From contig NZ_JACJLC010000003.1 in assembly GCF_016901955.1 (NCBI RefSeq), positions 28,884-92,883 of the forward strand: DNA of 64,000 nt, given 5' to 3'. The notes beneath the pieces are model-generated. The model ran no database searches. It saw only the letters and a list, made by a program, of their open reading frames with translations, and was not told the DNA's origin. The stretch is from Pseudoflavonifractor phocaeensis (GTDB lineage: Bacteria; Bacillota; Clostridia; Oscillospirales; Oscillospiraceae). Each line of letters opens with the position of its first letter. The first letter of the stretch is position 1. Position numbers and translations under genes: made by a program. Of this stretch, positions 53,315-62,288 are shown one piece after another.

Positions 53315-55084
53315 ATGGGAAAATTTGATATTGGTAATACATACCACGAGGATTGCCCCGTGTCATGGCATTCTTTATATATGGAATTGGTAAATGAATT
53401 TGAGTTTTCTCATCCAGGGGAATTTATTGATGAGGATACGATAAGAGATAAATTTACTAACAGTGATGGTTCAGGACTGGTTGACAAATTGAAATCCGTA
53501 TTGAATTTTGATATCAGAACCATAGCTGGCACTGATAACGCGGAACGCTTTAATATGTTCAAGGTCCTAAAGCTCCTATTTTATATTGAAAAGTGTGGTG
53601 ATCCTAAAACTAAGGCTACATGTGATAACTATAGGGTGCAGATTACGGACATTTTGGCAAAGCCACGCCTCTCAAATATGATAAGCAAATACACACCATT
53701 TAGTGTCTATGGAGAACACTTTGGCAAGTTATATACTTCGATAAAAAGTGTCGTAGCCGATGCCGATCAACGTGAGCTTCGTTTAGAAAAAATAAATTCA
53801 TATTGGGAATATATTACAGATAAAATCTTTGACTATGTAATGAATGATAGTGCCCTAGAACATCCGGAAAACGCTTTAAAGGAATTAGAGCGGATACATT
53901 GTTTTCTAAAAACGAAGGTGCTGGAAAGACTCAAAAATCATGATGTTATCCACCTGTCTAAGCCAGAAAAAGTTCTCCCTTCTTTCTTTAATTTACTAGC
54001 GTGTCATAAGCTCTTGTGCAATGAAAATGATAGAATTCGTCTAAATTATGAAATATGTCTAAATCCCCCACCCGACTCAGATTATATAAAATTTTTCAAA
54101 AAATCTGAAAAATATAAAGCTGAATGGGATTATCTTTCTTTGGTCAAAGCAAGACTAAAAAATAAGAATAACGATCCCGCTGCAGAGTTTGCAATAGCTC
54201 TTATATCTTATGGTAATGACATAGATCATGCTGATATCAAGCATTACTTATATGCTGTAGACAAAGTTAAAACAGTAGCAGCGTGGATAGAAAAATATAA
54301 GGGGTCTGATTTTAGTGATGGTATTCCGTTGGATATGCTTGTAATAATTATACAAGAACTTATTGACAACAAGAAGAATGGCGATAAGATTTCAAACGAT
54401 TATTATGGATATAACAACAAATACCGTTCTTTAATGGCTGCAGTGAAAAAACCTAGTATGGCAGATGCTGTTGTGTTGCAAGCATGGATAAAGAAGTTAG
54501 AAAATCGTACAGCTGTTAATTTCGGGGCATTTGACTTGATTCAAAAGAAACGGGAAATTGAAACAACAATCTATGAAATAAAAAGCATTATTTATTCGTA
54601 TAGAAATCTTGATGACTTGGAATTCGTTAATTCAGTTATATACCATCTTGCTTCACGTTCTATAATGAGTAGGTCTTTGGCAATGAACATAGGCGATCGT
54701 TTTGCAGAAAAAGTAATTTATTACCTCAATGAGAAATTGAAAAATAAAATAAAATTTTATATGTGGCCAGAAGGAATCAATGTGCTGGATATGTTCCGGG
54801 AGTTTTTTATAGATAGAAGTGGTATTGAGCAATGTGTTGCTGCAGAGGTTGCAAGGCAGATTAATGAATTTTATGAAAAGGATGACTGTACTACAGGCCG
54901 TAGTATGAGGGTTGATTTTGAGGTATACTTTAGTGAAAAATATTGTAAAGATTTTATGCTGATATACTTTCTTAATAAGAGTACTGATACATTAACCTAC
55001 CAACAGTTTTATGAAGTTTGCTCGGATACTGATGCCGAAAGAATGCAGGCCCTTGGACTAGAGAAATTTGTTAAAACAAAATAA
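53315..55084 (+). CDS. Large AT-rich protein of unknown function
   Basis: The 589-residue protein (MGKFDIGNTYHEDCPVSW...) is rich in Lys, Asn, Ile and Tyr and appears mostly helical, with no membrane segment, Walker motif or nuclease motif that I can see. It has a good GGGAGGT site seven bases before the ATG. It is a single gene enclosed by two strong terminators and far more AT-rich than its surroundings, which fits a recently acquired cargo gene. Its place beside BREX suggests a stand-alone defence gene, but nothing proves that. Confidence 0.6.
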   Translation: MGKFDIGNTYHEDCPVSWHSLYMELVNEFEFSHPGEFIDEDTIRDKFTNSDGSGLVDKLKSVLNFDIRTIAGTDNAERFNMFKVLKLLFYIEKCGDPKTKATCDNYRVQITDILAKPRLSNMISKYTPFSVYGEHFGKLYTSIKSVVADADQRELRLEKINSYWEYITDKIFDYVMNDSALEHPENALKELERIHCFLKTKVLERLKNHDVIHLSKPEKVLPSFFNLLACHKLLCNENDRIRLNYEICLNPPPDSDYIKFFKKSEKYKAEWDYLSLVKARLKNKNNDPAAEFAIALISYGNDIDHADIKHYLYAVDKVKTVAAWIEKYKGSDFSDGIPLDMLVIIIQELIDNKKNGDKISNDYYGYNNKYRSLMAAVKKPSMADAVVLQAWIKKLENRTAVNFGAFDLIQKKREIETTIYEIKSIIYSYRNLDDLEFVNSVIYHLASRSIMSRSLAMNIGDRFAEKVIYYLNEKLKNKIKFYMWPEGINVLDMFREFFIDRSGIEQCVAAEVARQINEFYEKDDCTTGRSMRVDFEVYFSEKYCKDFMLIYFLNKSTDTLTYQQFYEVCSDTDAERMQALGLEKFVKTK

Positions 55085-55140
55085 GCAATATTTTTAAGAC
55101 GAGTTACTCAATGTGATGTAGTTCGTTATGAAATAAAATT

Positions 55141-55187
55141 GAGCCATGAACAGCGAAAATTAATTTCGCTGTTCATGGCTCTTTTTT
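55141..55187 (+). terminator. Perfect 18-base-pair terminator
   Basis: GAGCCATGAACAGCGAAA (55141-55158) is perfectly inverted at 55164-55181 around ATTAA and followed by TTTTTT. The gap from here to 55428 holds no supported gene, only short inverted repeats around TCCGG. Confidence 0.9.
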
Positions 55188-55428
55188 CCTATTGTAAGTA
55201 ACCGTAAAATCTCTGGGCGTCTAAAAAGGCCGTTCTCAGTGTGCAGGCATTGAGATAGCAGTCCGGCACAAACCAGGTAGCAGTACCCTGACAAGTCTCC
55301 GACTGTTTTTACGCTTACTTATGTTCGCCAAGGCCGGACTTATTTTTCAAAAAATTTTTCTAATCCGGACATGGCCTGTCCGCTTTACCCTGTATGATTC
55401 GGCCATGGAGGTGAAAGGGGGTGAGAGT

Positions 55429-55746
55429 GTGAGGAGCAACGACCGACAGAAGCAACTCATCGACCTGCTGTGCCAACGGCGGAGGGATACCGTTCAGAAC
55501 CTGGCGACAGAACTCGGTGTCTGTGAACGGACGATCCGCCGCGACATTGAAGAACTCACACTCACATACCCCCTTGAAACAGTCCGAGGCCGATATGGCG
55601 GCGGGGTAAGGATGGCTGACTGGTACTTTCAGGACCGGCCCAAACTATCCCCCAAACAGACCGCCCTGCTCAAGCGTTTGGCAGTTGGACTTCACGGCGA
55701 GGACCTAGACGAAATGAACCAGATCCTGGCCCGTTTCGCTTCCTGA
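55429..55746 (+). CDS. Short DeoR-type HTH protein
   Basis: The 105-residue protein has an HTH_11/DeoR winged helix (RQKQLIDLLCQRRRDTVQNL, GVCERTIRRDIEEL) and a short tail (SPKQTALLKRLAVGL) but lacks the sugar-phosphate sensor of full DeoR regulators. GTG at 55429 is preferred because AAAGGGGGTGAG precedes it; ATG at 55405 is possible. It comes just before the structured RNA and dinG-like gene and may control the right arm. Confidence 0.75.
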   Translation: MRSNDRQKQLIDLLCQRRRDTVQNLATELGVCERTIRRDIEELTLTYPLETVRGRYGGGVRMADWYFQDRPKLSPKQTALLKRLAVGLHGEDLDEMNQILARFAS

Positions 55747-55820
55747 AGGAGCGCCCACCGCTCCACGGCACCTTGAAAAGTTTATACCAGCAGTACGGAG
55801 AACCACCTGAACAGTCGAGC

Positions 55821-56100
55821 GTCATGCAGCGCGCGCCATGACACCCAGGGCAGATGCCCTGGGCCGAGCGAGAACGCCACCTGCATGGGGGCGCTATGGC
55901 ACGCGCTTTTGCAATGACGCTGTTCGGGTACACAATGAGACACCTCGCTTGGCCTGCGCATAAGACAGGCGGCGCTGCCCTGGAGTTGAAAGCAGTAGAG
56001 ACTCCAGGTAAAAGCCCGTGCGGTTTATTGCCGGAAACCGATCCGTACTGTTCCCCATCGTCGGGGGGCGAGCTGCAAATACGACGATATCGAACATAAA
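55821..56100 (+). ncRNA. Strongly structured non-coding segment upstream of dinG
   Basis: Seven helices can be drawn: 55821-55826/55837-55842 (GTCATG), 55844-55851/55856-55863 (CCCAGGGC), a long-range 11-pair helix 55862-55872/55944-55954 (one G-U), 55952-55956/55966-55970, 55979-55986/56001-56008 (CCTGGAGT), 56021-56026/56035-56040 (CGGTTT) and 56053-56056/56063-56066. The first base pairs of neighbouring helices touch, so a few are alternatives. No ORF with a ribosome site covers it. It ends 32 bases before the DinG start. I do not recognise a known riboswitch, ribozyme or intron. Confidence 0.6.
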
Positions 56101-56131
56101 ACCACTTACAAAATATAAGGAGATCTTACTC

Positions 56132-58060
56132 ATGATCAATTATGATAACAGGCAGGTCGCCCATCGTGAGATCGACCATATTTTCAAGATCCTTTTCCCT
56201 CGCCATGTCATGATGGCCCGGCCCAGCCAGATCGAGTTGAGCCACAAGATGATGGACGCCATGATCCACAGCAAGATCGCTTTAAGTGACGCAGGAACAG
56301 GGATCGGCAAGACCTACGCCTATCTGGTGGCTGGTGTTTCTTTTTCTCGTGCGTTGAGCCGGGAGAACATTCCTTTCCAGCCCATCCTCATTTCCACCTC
56401 CAGCATTGCCTTGCAAACGGCAGTGAGGGAGGAATACATCCCGTTCCTCTCCTCTGTTCTTATGGAGGACAAGCTGATCCAGGCCCCTATCAGGGCAGTC
56501 ATTCGAAAAGGAAAAAGCCACTATGTCTGTGATGAACGCCTGATGCGACGCCTGCGGCAGGTGGATCTGGCTCGGAAAAATCCCCTGGCTGCCCAGGCGC
56601 TTCTCTCCTTGCGGGATCATTTGGACACCGACCAAGCTCCCCATCTCAGCCAGTATGACCGAAACCGGGTATGTGTCCCCACCGTGTGTGATTGCCGCCT
56701 GAACAGCTGCCGGTATCGTTGCTATATGGACGCATGCAACTCTGACCGCTATCTGTTTCAGATCTGCAACCATAATCTGCTGCTGGCCGATGCCATCCAT
56801 CGGGGCAGCGGCCACCGGCCTATCCTGCCGGACGCCTGCGCTTGGGTCATCGATGAGGCACACAAGCTGCCTGAGACTGCCCGGCAGATGTTTGGCATTA
56901 CCCTGGCAGCCAAGGACATCCGCACGCTGATCAGCACCCTACGGGCGGAACGATATCTGCTGGCGTCGGAATCCCTGGCCGAGATGGCAGCGGCGCTCCT
57001 GGACCTCATGTCCATGCCCCCTGATGGCGACCGTCCTTTCTCGGACTATGTCCGACACATGATCGGACTGGCCCAGACCTTGGTGACCATCCAGAAACAG
57101 ATTGGCAGAGTGCTGACACCGACCACCCGAAAGGAATTGGATCGGATATCCTCCACAGTCCATCTGTTTTTGGAGGAACGCTCTGACCTGGTATTCTATA
57201 CTGCGGCGGATGATGATGGCGGCACATTGCTGTGCGCCTCCATCTCCGACCTGACTGCCCAGCTCCACGCAACACTCTGGTCGCAACCCCATCCTATCCT
57301 TATCACCTCCGGTACCCTGGCGATTGGAAAGGATTTTTCTCGTTTCAAAGAGGAGGCCGGTCTTACCCGCGATCCCAGAACAGAGGAGTCTGTTTCGCCC
57401 TCTCCGTATGATTACCGGAAGAACTGCCTGCTCTATGTTCCCGCCATGCCACCCAGGTACCAGGATGCAGATTACTTTGACCAGCTGGCCGGTGAGATCC
57501 GGGATCTGCTGATCGCTGCCCATGGTCACGCATTGGTGCTTTTCACCTCTTATGCCGCCATGTCGGCGGTGAAGGAGCGTCTGAAACACCAGCCCCTCCC
57601 GTTCTCCCTGTTCACCATGGGGCGCAATGCCTCCCACACCATGGCTCAGTTCAAGGCGGCTCCCGGGAGTGTTCTGCTTGCCACCGGCGCTGCATGGGAG
57701 GGCTTTGACTTTCCCGGAGACTGTGTCTCTTTGTTGGTCATCCCCAGGCTGCCGTTCCAGTATCCGGACGCTCTGCAAGAAAAAAAGCGGGAAGCATACC
57801 CAGACCTCCACTCTTTTATCCGGACCGTAGCTGTGCCGGAGATGCAGATCAAACTAAAGCAGGGATTTGGACGTGCCATCCGCATGGAGAGCGACACCTG
57901 CGTCATCGCCATTCTGGATGAGCGGTCTGCCAGAGGCAGCCGCTATTTCAAGGACACCCGCACTGCTTTACCCCCAATGCCTATGACCAGCAGCATCTAT
58001 GAGGTGGCACGGTTTATCCGGCGGGTCAAAGACAACGGCTATTTTGAGGAGGCTGCGTGA
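56132..58060 (+). CDS. DinG/XPD-like helicase
   Basis: The 642-residue protein has Walker A SDAGTGIGKTYAYL near residue 52, a cysteine cluster CVPTVCDCRLNSC-x-CYMDAC near 180-200 that resembles the XPD/DinG iron-sulfur site, DEAH (IDEAHKLPE, about 239) and the C-terminal KQGFGRAIRMESD motif VI. It would unwind DNA 5'-3'. DinG-like genes are common in clostridial ICEs; there are no type IV CRISPR genes beside it. ATG at 56132 follows AAGGAGA; the longer frame from 56018 runs into the structured segment. Confidence 0.85.
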   Translation: MINYDNRQVAHREIDHIFKILFPRHVMMARPSQIELSHKMMDAMIHSKIALSDAGTGIGKTYAYLVAGVSFSRALSRENIPFQPILISTSSIALQTAVREEYIPFLSSVLMEDKLIQAPIRAVIRKGKSHYVCDERLMRRLRQVDLARKNPLAAQALLSLRDHLDTDQAPHLSQYDRNRVCVPTVCDCRLNSCRYRCYMDACNSDRYLFQICNHNLLLADAIHRGSGHRPILPDACAWVIDEAHKLPETARQMFGITLAAKDIRTLISTLRAERYLLASESLAEMAAALLDLMSMPPDGDRPFSDYVRHMIGLAQTLVTIQKQIGRVLTPTTRKELDRISSTVHLFLEERSDLVFYTAADDDGGTLLCASISDLTAQLHATLWSQPHPILITSGTLAIGKDFSRFKEEAGLTRDPRTEESVSPSPYDYRKNCLLYVPAMPPRYQDADYFDQLAGEIRDLLIAAHGHALVLFTSYAAMSAVKERLKHQPLPFSLFTMGRNASHTMAQFKAAPGSVLLATGAAWEGFDFPGDCVSLLVIPRLPFQYPDALQEKKREAYPDLHSFIRTVAVPEMQIKLKQGFGRAIRMESDTCVIAILDERSARGSRYFKDTRTALPPMPMTSSIYEVARFIRRVKDNGYFEEAA

Positions 58061-58206
58061 TGGAGATTCGAAACGAACTGCGCTACCTGTTATCGGTGGG
58101 CCTGTGGGAACGGATGGCTGCAGACGGCCTGCTGACCAAAGAAGAACTGGCCAGAGCCAAACGGCTGTCCGCAGAACGATACCGACCCGGAACTGTTTGG
58201 GAATAG
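58060..58206 (+). CDS. Tiny SHOCT-like ORF coupled to dinG
   Basis: The ATG overlaps the dinG stop (TGATG) with GAGGAGG before it. The 48 residues (MEIRNELRYLLSVGLWERM ... LLTKEELARAKRL) form a helical hairpin like SHOCT domains, short oligomerisation modules. A coupled accessory to the helicase or recombinases is plausible. Confidence 0.6.
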   Translation: MEIRNELRYLLSVGLWERMAADGLLTKEELARAKRLSAERYRPGTVWE

Positions 58207-58275
58207 TGCTGGCTATTCCCGCAGGGGTGTGGTATGGTTTCGTTGCCGAAAAAGATGGAAGGAGGCGAATGAGAA

Positions 58276-59823
58276 ATGGCTGAAGTACAAGTGATCCCAC
58301 CCAAGGCAGCGAGACCAGACACCCTGCGGGTAGCAGCCTACTGCCGGGTCAGTTCTGACTCTGCGGACCAGCTCCACTCCTACGCCGCCCAGATCCGTGC
58401 CTATACGCAGGCGATCAACGCCCACGATGGCTGGGATTTGGTGGACATCTACGCAGACGAGGGCCTGACCGGCACGCGGATGGATAAGCATGAGGACTTC
58501 AACCGCCTGATGGCAGACTGCCGGAAGGGCAAGATCGATAAGATCGTGGTCAAGTCCATCTCCCGATTTGCCAGAAATACCCGCGACTGCCTCGCCACCC
58601 TGCGGGAACTTTCCTCGCTAGGTGTGACCGTCCAATTTGAAAAAGAGAATATCGACACTGGAACGCTCACCTCAGAACTGATGGTGAGCGTTTCCGCTTC
58701 TCTGGCCCAGGAGGAATCCATCTCCATCTCCAAAAACCAACGTATGAGCTATCAGCGCCGCATGGAGCGTGGGGAGTTTATTACCTGCTCCGCACCATTT
58801 GGATACCAAATCGTTGATGGTAAGAATCTTGCAATCGTAGAGGACCAGGCAGAGATCGTAAAGTGGATCTTTGCAGCCTATCTAAAAGGATATAGCTCCG
58901 AGTGGATCGCCCGGGAGTTAAGTAAGAATGGGCCTGCCCCCCTTCATGGTGGACAAAAATGGCATCAGCAGACCATTCGAAAGATCTTAACAAACGAGAA
59001 ATACATTGGGGATGCCCTCTGTCAGAAAACCTACACAACCAACACATTTCCATATTGCAGGAAAGACAACCATGGCGAAGCGGACCAATATTATGTAGAA
59101 CATACCCACCCTGCCATCATCAGCTATGAGGACTTTCAAAAAGTTCAGGAACTGCTGAAACGGCGGGCAGAGCGACAGTCGATTCCACATGATCAGACCC
59201 CGCTTGCTCGGAAGATCATCTGTGGGCGGTGTGGGACGCTATACATGCGGAGAATTTCAAAAGCTGGATATGTTACCTGGGTGTGCCGCAAGCATGATAG
59301 AAAGGCCGCCGACTGCCCCAACGGACGGATCAGCGAGGACAGCATCCATGCGGCATTCCTCCGGATGTATCGTAAGCTCCGCACCCATGACGGCATCGTG
59401 CTGGCACCTGTGCTAAAGCAAATGGAGACCTTGTCAGATGCCCTACATCGCGGCAACCCGGCCATGCTGGCGGTCAACGCAGCCATCGCTGCGGCATCCG
59501 AGCAGAGTTACCACCTCACAAAGCTGCACACGGCAGGTCTCCTGGACAAGGCTGCCTTATCCGCAAAGCAGGCGGAACTCAATGCCAAGCTGGCAGAACT
59601 ACGACGGGAGAGACGAAAGCTGCTTTGCAATGAGGATATTGATGAGCAGGTCGATGCAATTCGCCTGACGATTGATACCATCCGGAACGGACCAGAGACT
59701 CTGTCCAGCTTTGACGAAGCCCTGTTTACCAAGCTGGTGGAACGAATCGTTGTAGATACCAAGAGTACCATCCGTTTTCAACTATATGGCGGATTTGAAT
59801 TCCAAGAGACGCTGGAGGCGTAG
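58276..59823 (+). CDS. Large serine recombinase 1
   Basis: The 515-residue protein has the resolvase catalytic domain (RVAAYCRVSSDSADQ, serine near residue 26; GLTGTRMDKHEDFNRLM; SISRFARNTRD), the recombinase domain (IRKILTNEKYIGDAL), the zinc ribbon (CGRCGTLYMRRIS ... CRKHDRKAADC) and a coiled coil (LAELRRERRKLL). It should integrate or excise the ICE with its neighbours. Start after AAGGAGGCG. Confidence 0.92.
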   Translation: MAEVQVIPPKAARPDTLRVAAYCRVSSDSADQLHSYAAQIRAYTQAINAHDGWDLVDIYADEGLTGTRMDKHEDFNRLMADCRKGKIDKIVVKSISRFARNTRDCLATLRELSSLGVTVQFEKENIDTGTLTSELMVSVSASLAQEESISISKNQRMSYQRRMERGEFITCSAPFGYQIVDGKNLAIVEDQAEIVKWIFAAYLKGYSSEWIARELSKNGPAPLHGGQKWHQQTIRKILTNEKYIGDALCQKTYTTNTFPYCRKDNHGEADQYYVEHTHPAIISYEDFQKVQELLKRRAERQSIPHDQTPLARKIICGRCGTLYMRRISKAGYVTWVCRKHDRKAADCPNGRISEDSIHAAFLRMYRKLRTHDGIVLAPVLKQMETLSDALHRGNPAMLAVNAAIAAASEQSYHLTKLHTAGLLDKAALSAKQAELNAKLAELRRERRKLLCNEDIDEQVDAIRLTIDTIRNGPETLSSFDEALFTKLVERIVVDTKSTIRFQLYGGFEFQETLEA

Positions 59824-59826
59824 GCA

Positions 59827-60603
59827 ATGGCAAATCGGAAGATATTGTATGGCTACCAGATCATACACGGCGATCTGGTCATCCAGGAGGAGGAAAGACT
59901 CACTGTTCAAAATATATTTACCACCTATCTGGCCGGGTTATCCTATCAGGCACTGGCAGACCGGATGAATGCAGACAACATCCCGTTCTCTCAGGAATCG
60001 CCGCTGTGGAACAAGCACAAAATCAAGCGAATGTTGGAAAACTCTCGCTATGCCGGGGAAAATGGATACCCACCCATTATTGACCAAGATACCTTCCAGC
60101 AAGTGCAGGAAAAGATCTCAGAAAAGACAAGTGGGAAGTTTCCACGCCGGACGGAATCGGATGGCTTATGGCAAAAGCTGCGAAGCGGATGCTGTCAGAC
60201 TCGCCTGCTCCGAACCGGAGGGCCAATCGGGCATACCGGAAACGTCCATCTGAAATGTTCTGCCTGCAGAAACGCATTTGTTGTCAGGAAGGAGGAATTG
60301 CTTGCGCAGACGGCACGGCAGCTTGCGGCACATGAAAAGTCCGTATGTAAGCCATACGCGCCCTCTGCGGAGGCCGTTCGCCTGGCCAACGCTATTAACC
60401 GGGCGTTGGAACAGCCAGGAGACGGTAAGGAGGCTCTCTCCCACATCCTGCAAGGGGCAGCTGCCCGGTATGCCTGCTGTGATGATGGTGTGGATACGGC
60501 TGTAAGTCAAACGCAGCCCGACCAAATCGACTGGGAGCGCTTCGAACGAATGGTCTCCCATATCATAATCGGAACAGATAACGCAATCACCGTACACTTT
60601 TGA
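59827..60603 (+). CDS. Recombinase-domain protein without catalytic domain
   Basis: The 258-residue protein begins directly in the recombinase domain (YGYQIIHGDLVIQEEE, IKRMLENSRYAGENGYPP) and has a zinc ribbon-like CSACRN, but the ~150-residue resolvase domain with the serine is missing. The ATG is three bases after the previous stop, with a clean start, and the frame is full, so it is not simply a broken gene. It may bind att sites and steer the two active recombinases. Confidence 0.85.
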   Translation: MANRKILYGYQIIHGDLVIQEEERLTVQNIFTTYLAGLSYQALADRMNADNIPFSQESPLWNKHKIKRMLENSRYAGENGYPPIIDQDTFQQVQEKISEKTSGKFPRRTESDGLWQKLRSGCCQTRLLRTGGPIGHTGNVHLKCSACRNAFVVRKEELLAQTARQLAAHEKSVCKPYAPSAEAVRLANAINRALEQPGDGKEALSHILQGAAARYACCDDGVDTAVSQTQPDQIDWERFERMVSHIIIGTDNAITVHF

Positions 60604-60626
60604 TTAGGAACAGAAAGGACAGCAAA

Positions 60627-62264
60627 ATGGAACAATCATCACTGGAACGCACCATCCACCGCATTCCGGCATCACGGTCCAATGTAGCAAGCAACAAGAC
60701 GAGGCTCCACGGCAGGCAGCGGGTGGCGGCTTACTGCCGGGTCAGCACCGACAGTGAGGAGCAGATCAACAGCTACACCGCCCAGAAAGCCTACTACACC
60801 CAGAAAATTGAGGAGTCCCCAGATTGGGAACTGGCGGGGATCTTCGCGGACGAGGGGATCACCGGGACCAGTATGAAGAAGCGAAAAGAATTCAACCGGA
60901 TGATCACCGCCTGCAAGCGGGGCGGGATCGACCTCATCCTCACAAAGTCTCTCTCCCGTTTCGCCCGGAACACCGTAGACTGCCTGGAGACGGTGCGGAT
61001 GCTGAAGGCCAGGGGGATCGGGGTCATCTTCGAAAAAGAGAACATCAACACACTAACAGAATCCAGCGAGTTCCTCATCACCCTGTTCAGCGGATTTGCC
61101 CAGGCCGAGAGTGAATCACTCAGCTCCAATATCCAGCTGGGTATCCGGATGGCAATGAAAGAAGGAAAAGTCAACTTCCACTACAGATCCATGCTGGGCT
61201 ACCAAAGAGGAGCGGACGGTAAGCCGGAGATCGTACCGGAGGAGGCCGAGGTGGTGCGGCGGATCTACCGCCGGTACCTGGAGGGCTGCAGTGAGGGACA
61301 GATCCAGAGAGAACTTACCCAAGATGGGATCGCCACCGCAAAGGGTGTCAAGGCATGGTCCCATCAGATTGTGCATAACATCCTCACCAATGAAAAGTAT
61401 GCGGGAGACGCCTTGCTGCAAAAGACCTTCACCACAGACTGCATCAGCAAGAAGGTCAAGAAGAATACCGGCGAGTTGCCGCAGTATTACATCAAGGACA
61501 ACCACCCTGCTATCATCCCGCGGGACATCTACCAGCGGGTACAGGAGGAGATGGCACGGCGGACCAGCAAGCGAAAGATTCTGCAGAAAAGCGGAAAAAC
61601 AGAACAGGGCAAGTATTCCGCCAAGTATGCGCTCAGTGAGCGGCTTGTCTGTGGGGAGTGTGGTTCCCCCTATAAGCGGTGTACCTGGGCCAGGAACGGC
61701 GTCAAACGGATCGTCTGGCGGTGCGTCTCCCGGTTGGAATTCGGGAAAAAATACTGCCATAACTCGCCTTCCATGGCGGAGGACAAGCTGCATACCGCAA
61801 TTCTCACGGTGCTTAACCGGGTAGTCGAAGCAAGCGATGGCCTGCAGGATGAACTGGCAGAGACGCTCCGAATGGTATGTACCCCGGAAGGGGACGGTAA
61901 CAACCTGTTGGAATTGGAGCATGAACTGGAAGCCCTGACCGCACAACAGAACGCCCTGTTGGATCAGGCGTTAGCCAACATGGAGGATCTGACGATAGCA
62001 GAGCAACTCAAGACCCTGCTGGAAGAAAAGCAGAACCTGCAGACACGGATCGTTGCGGCGAAGAAAGAGGCAGCCAACAGAATCAACGAGGACTCACGTA
62101 TGGCAGAGTACGCAACTTATCTGGAGGAACACCTCAGTGGCTTCCAACAGTATGATGACGGGATTGTTCGGCAGCTGGTTGAGCGGATCACCGTAGTCGA
62201 CGCGGAAACAATTCGACTCAAATTCCGATACAGTGATGTAGAGATCGAGCAGACCATGTGCTAA
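60627..62264 (+). CDS. Large serine recombinase 3
   Basis: The 545-residue protein is complete: catalytic domain with AAYCRVSTDSEEQ (serine near residue 36), GITGTSMKKRKEFNRMI, SLSRFARNTVDCLE, recombinase domain (IVHNILTNEKYAGDALLQK), zinc ribbon (VCGECGSPYKRC) and a coiled coil (LLEEKQNLQTRIVAAKKEA). ATG at 60627 follows GAAAGGA; an earlier TTG at 60600 overlaps the previous stop. It is similar to but clearly different from recombinase 1. Confidence 0.92.
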   Translation: MEQSSLERTIHRIPASRSNVASNKTRLHGRQRVAAYCRVSTDSEEQINSYTAQKAYYTQKIEESPDWELAGIFADEGITGTSMKKRKEFNRMITACKRGGIDLILTKSLSRFARNTVDCLETVRMLKARGIGVIFEKENINTLTESSEFLITLFSGFAQAESESLSSNIQLGIRMAMKEGKVNFHYRSMLGYQRGADGKPEIVPEEAEVVRRIYRRYLEGCSEGQIQRELTQDGIATAKGVKAWSHQIVHNILTNEKYAGDALLQKTFTTDCISKKVKKNTGELPQYYIKDNHPAIIPRDIYQRVQEEMARRTSKRKILQKSGKTEQGKYSAKYALSERLVCGECGSPYKRCTWARNGVKRIVWRCVSRLEFGKKYCHNSPSMAEDKLHTAILTVLNRVVEASDGLQDELAETLRMVCTPEGDGNNLLELEHELEALTAQQNALLDQALANMEDLTIAEQLKTLLEEKQNLQTRIVAAKKEAANRINEDSRMAEYATYLEEHLSGFQQYDDGIVRQLVERITVVDAETIRLKFRYSDVEIEQTMC

Positions 62265-62288
62265 AATGGAAATAAGGAGCAACTACTT

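Larger units (their letters stand above)
13384..62264. mobile_element. Integrative and conjugative element core (Tn1549-like type)
   Basis: The interval contains, in order, ParM/ParR, oriT-like palindromes, MobC, a MobA-type relaxase, PcfB, VirD4, Maff2, TrbL-like, PrgI, VirB4, a C40 peptidase and a cluster of serine recombinases, a complete transfer and integration set. BREX and other genes lie between transfer and integration modules as cargo. The exact ends were not located: the recombinase end is probably near 63.1-63.3 kb, while the left end may be near 13.1 kb or left of the window, since the defence genes at 1-13 kb could also be cargo. Confidence 0.75.

Noticed and set aside
55741..56131. 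Group II intron or retron
   Set aside because: No reverse transcriptase gene and no domain V-like GAGCCGTA hairpin; the segment is described as an unassigned structured RNA.
56132..58060. DinG as part of a type IV CRISPR system
   Set aside because: No Csf genes or repeat arrays are seen in the window; DinG-like helicases are common on clostridial ICEs.
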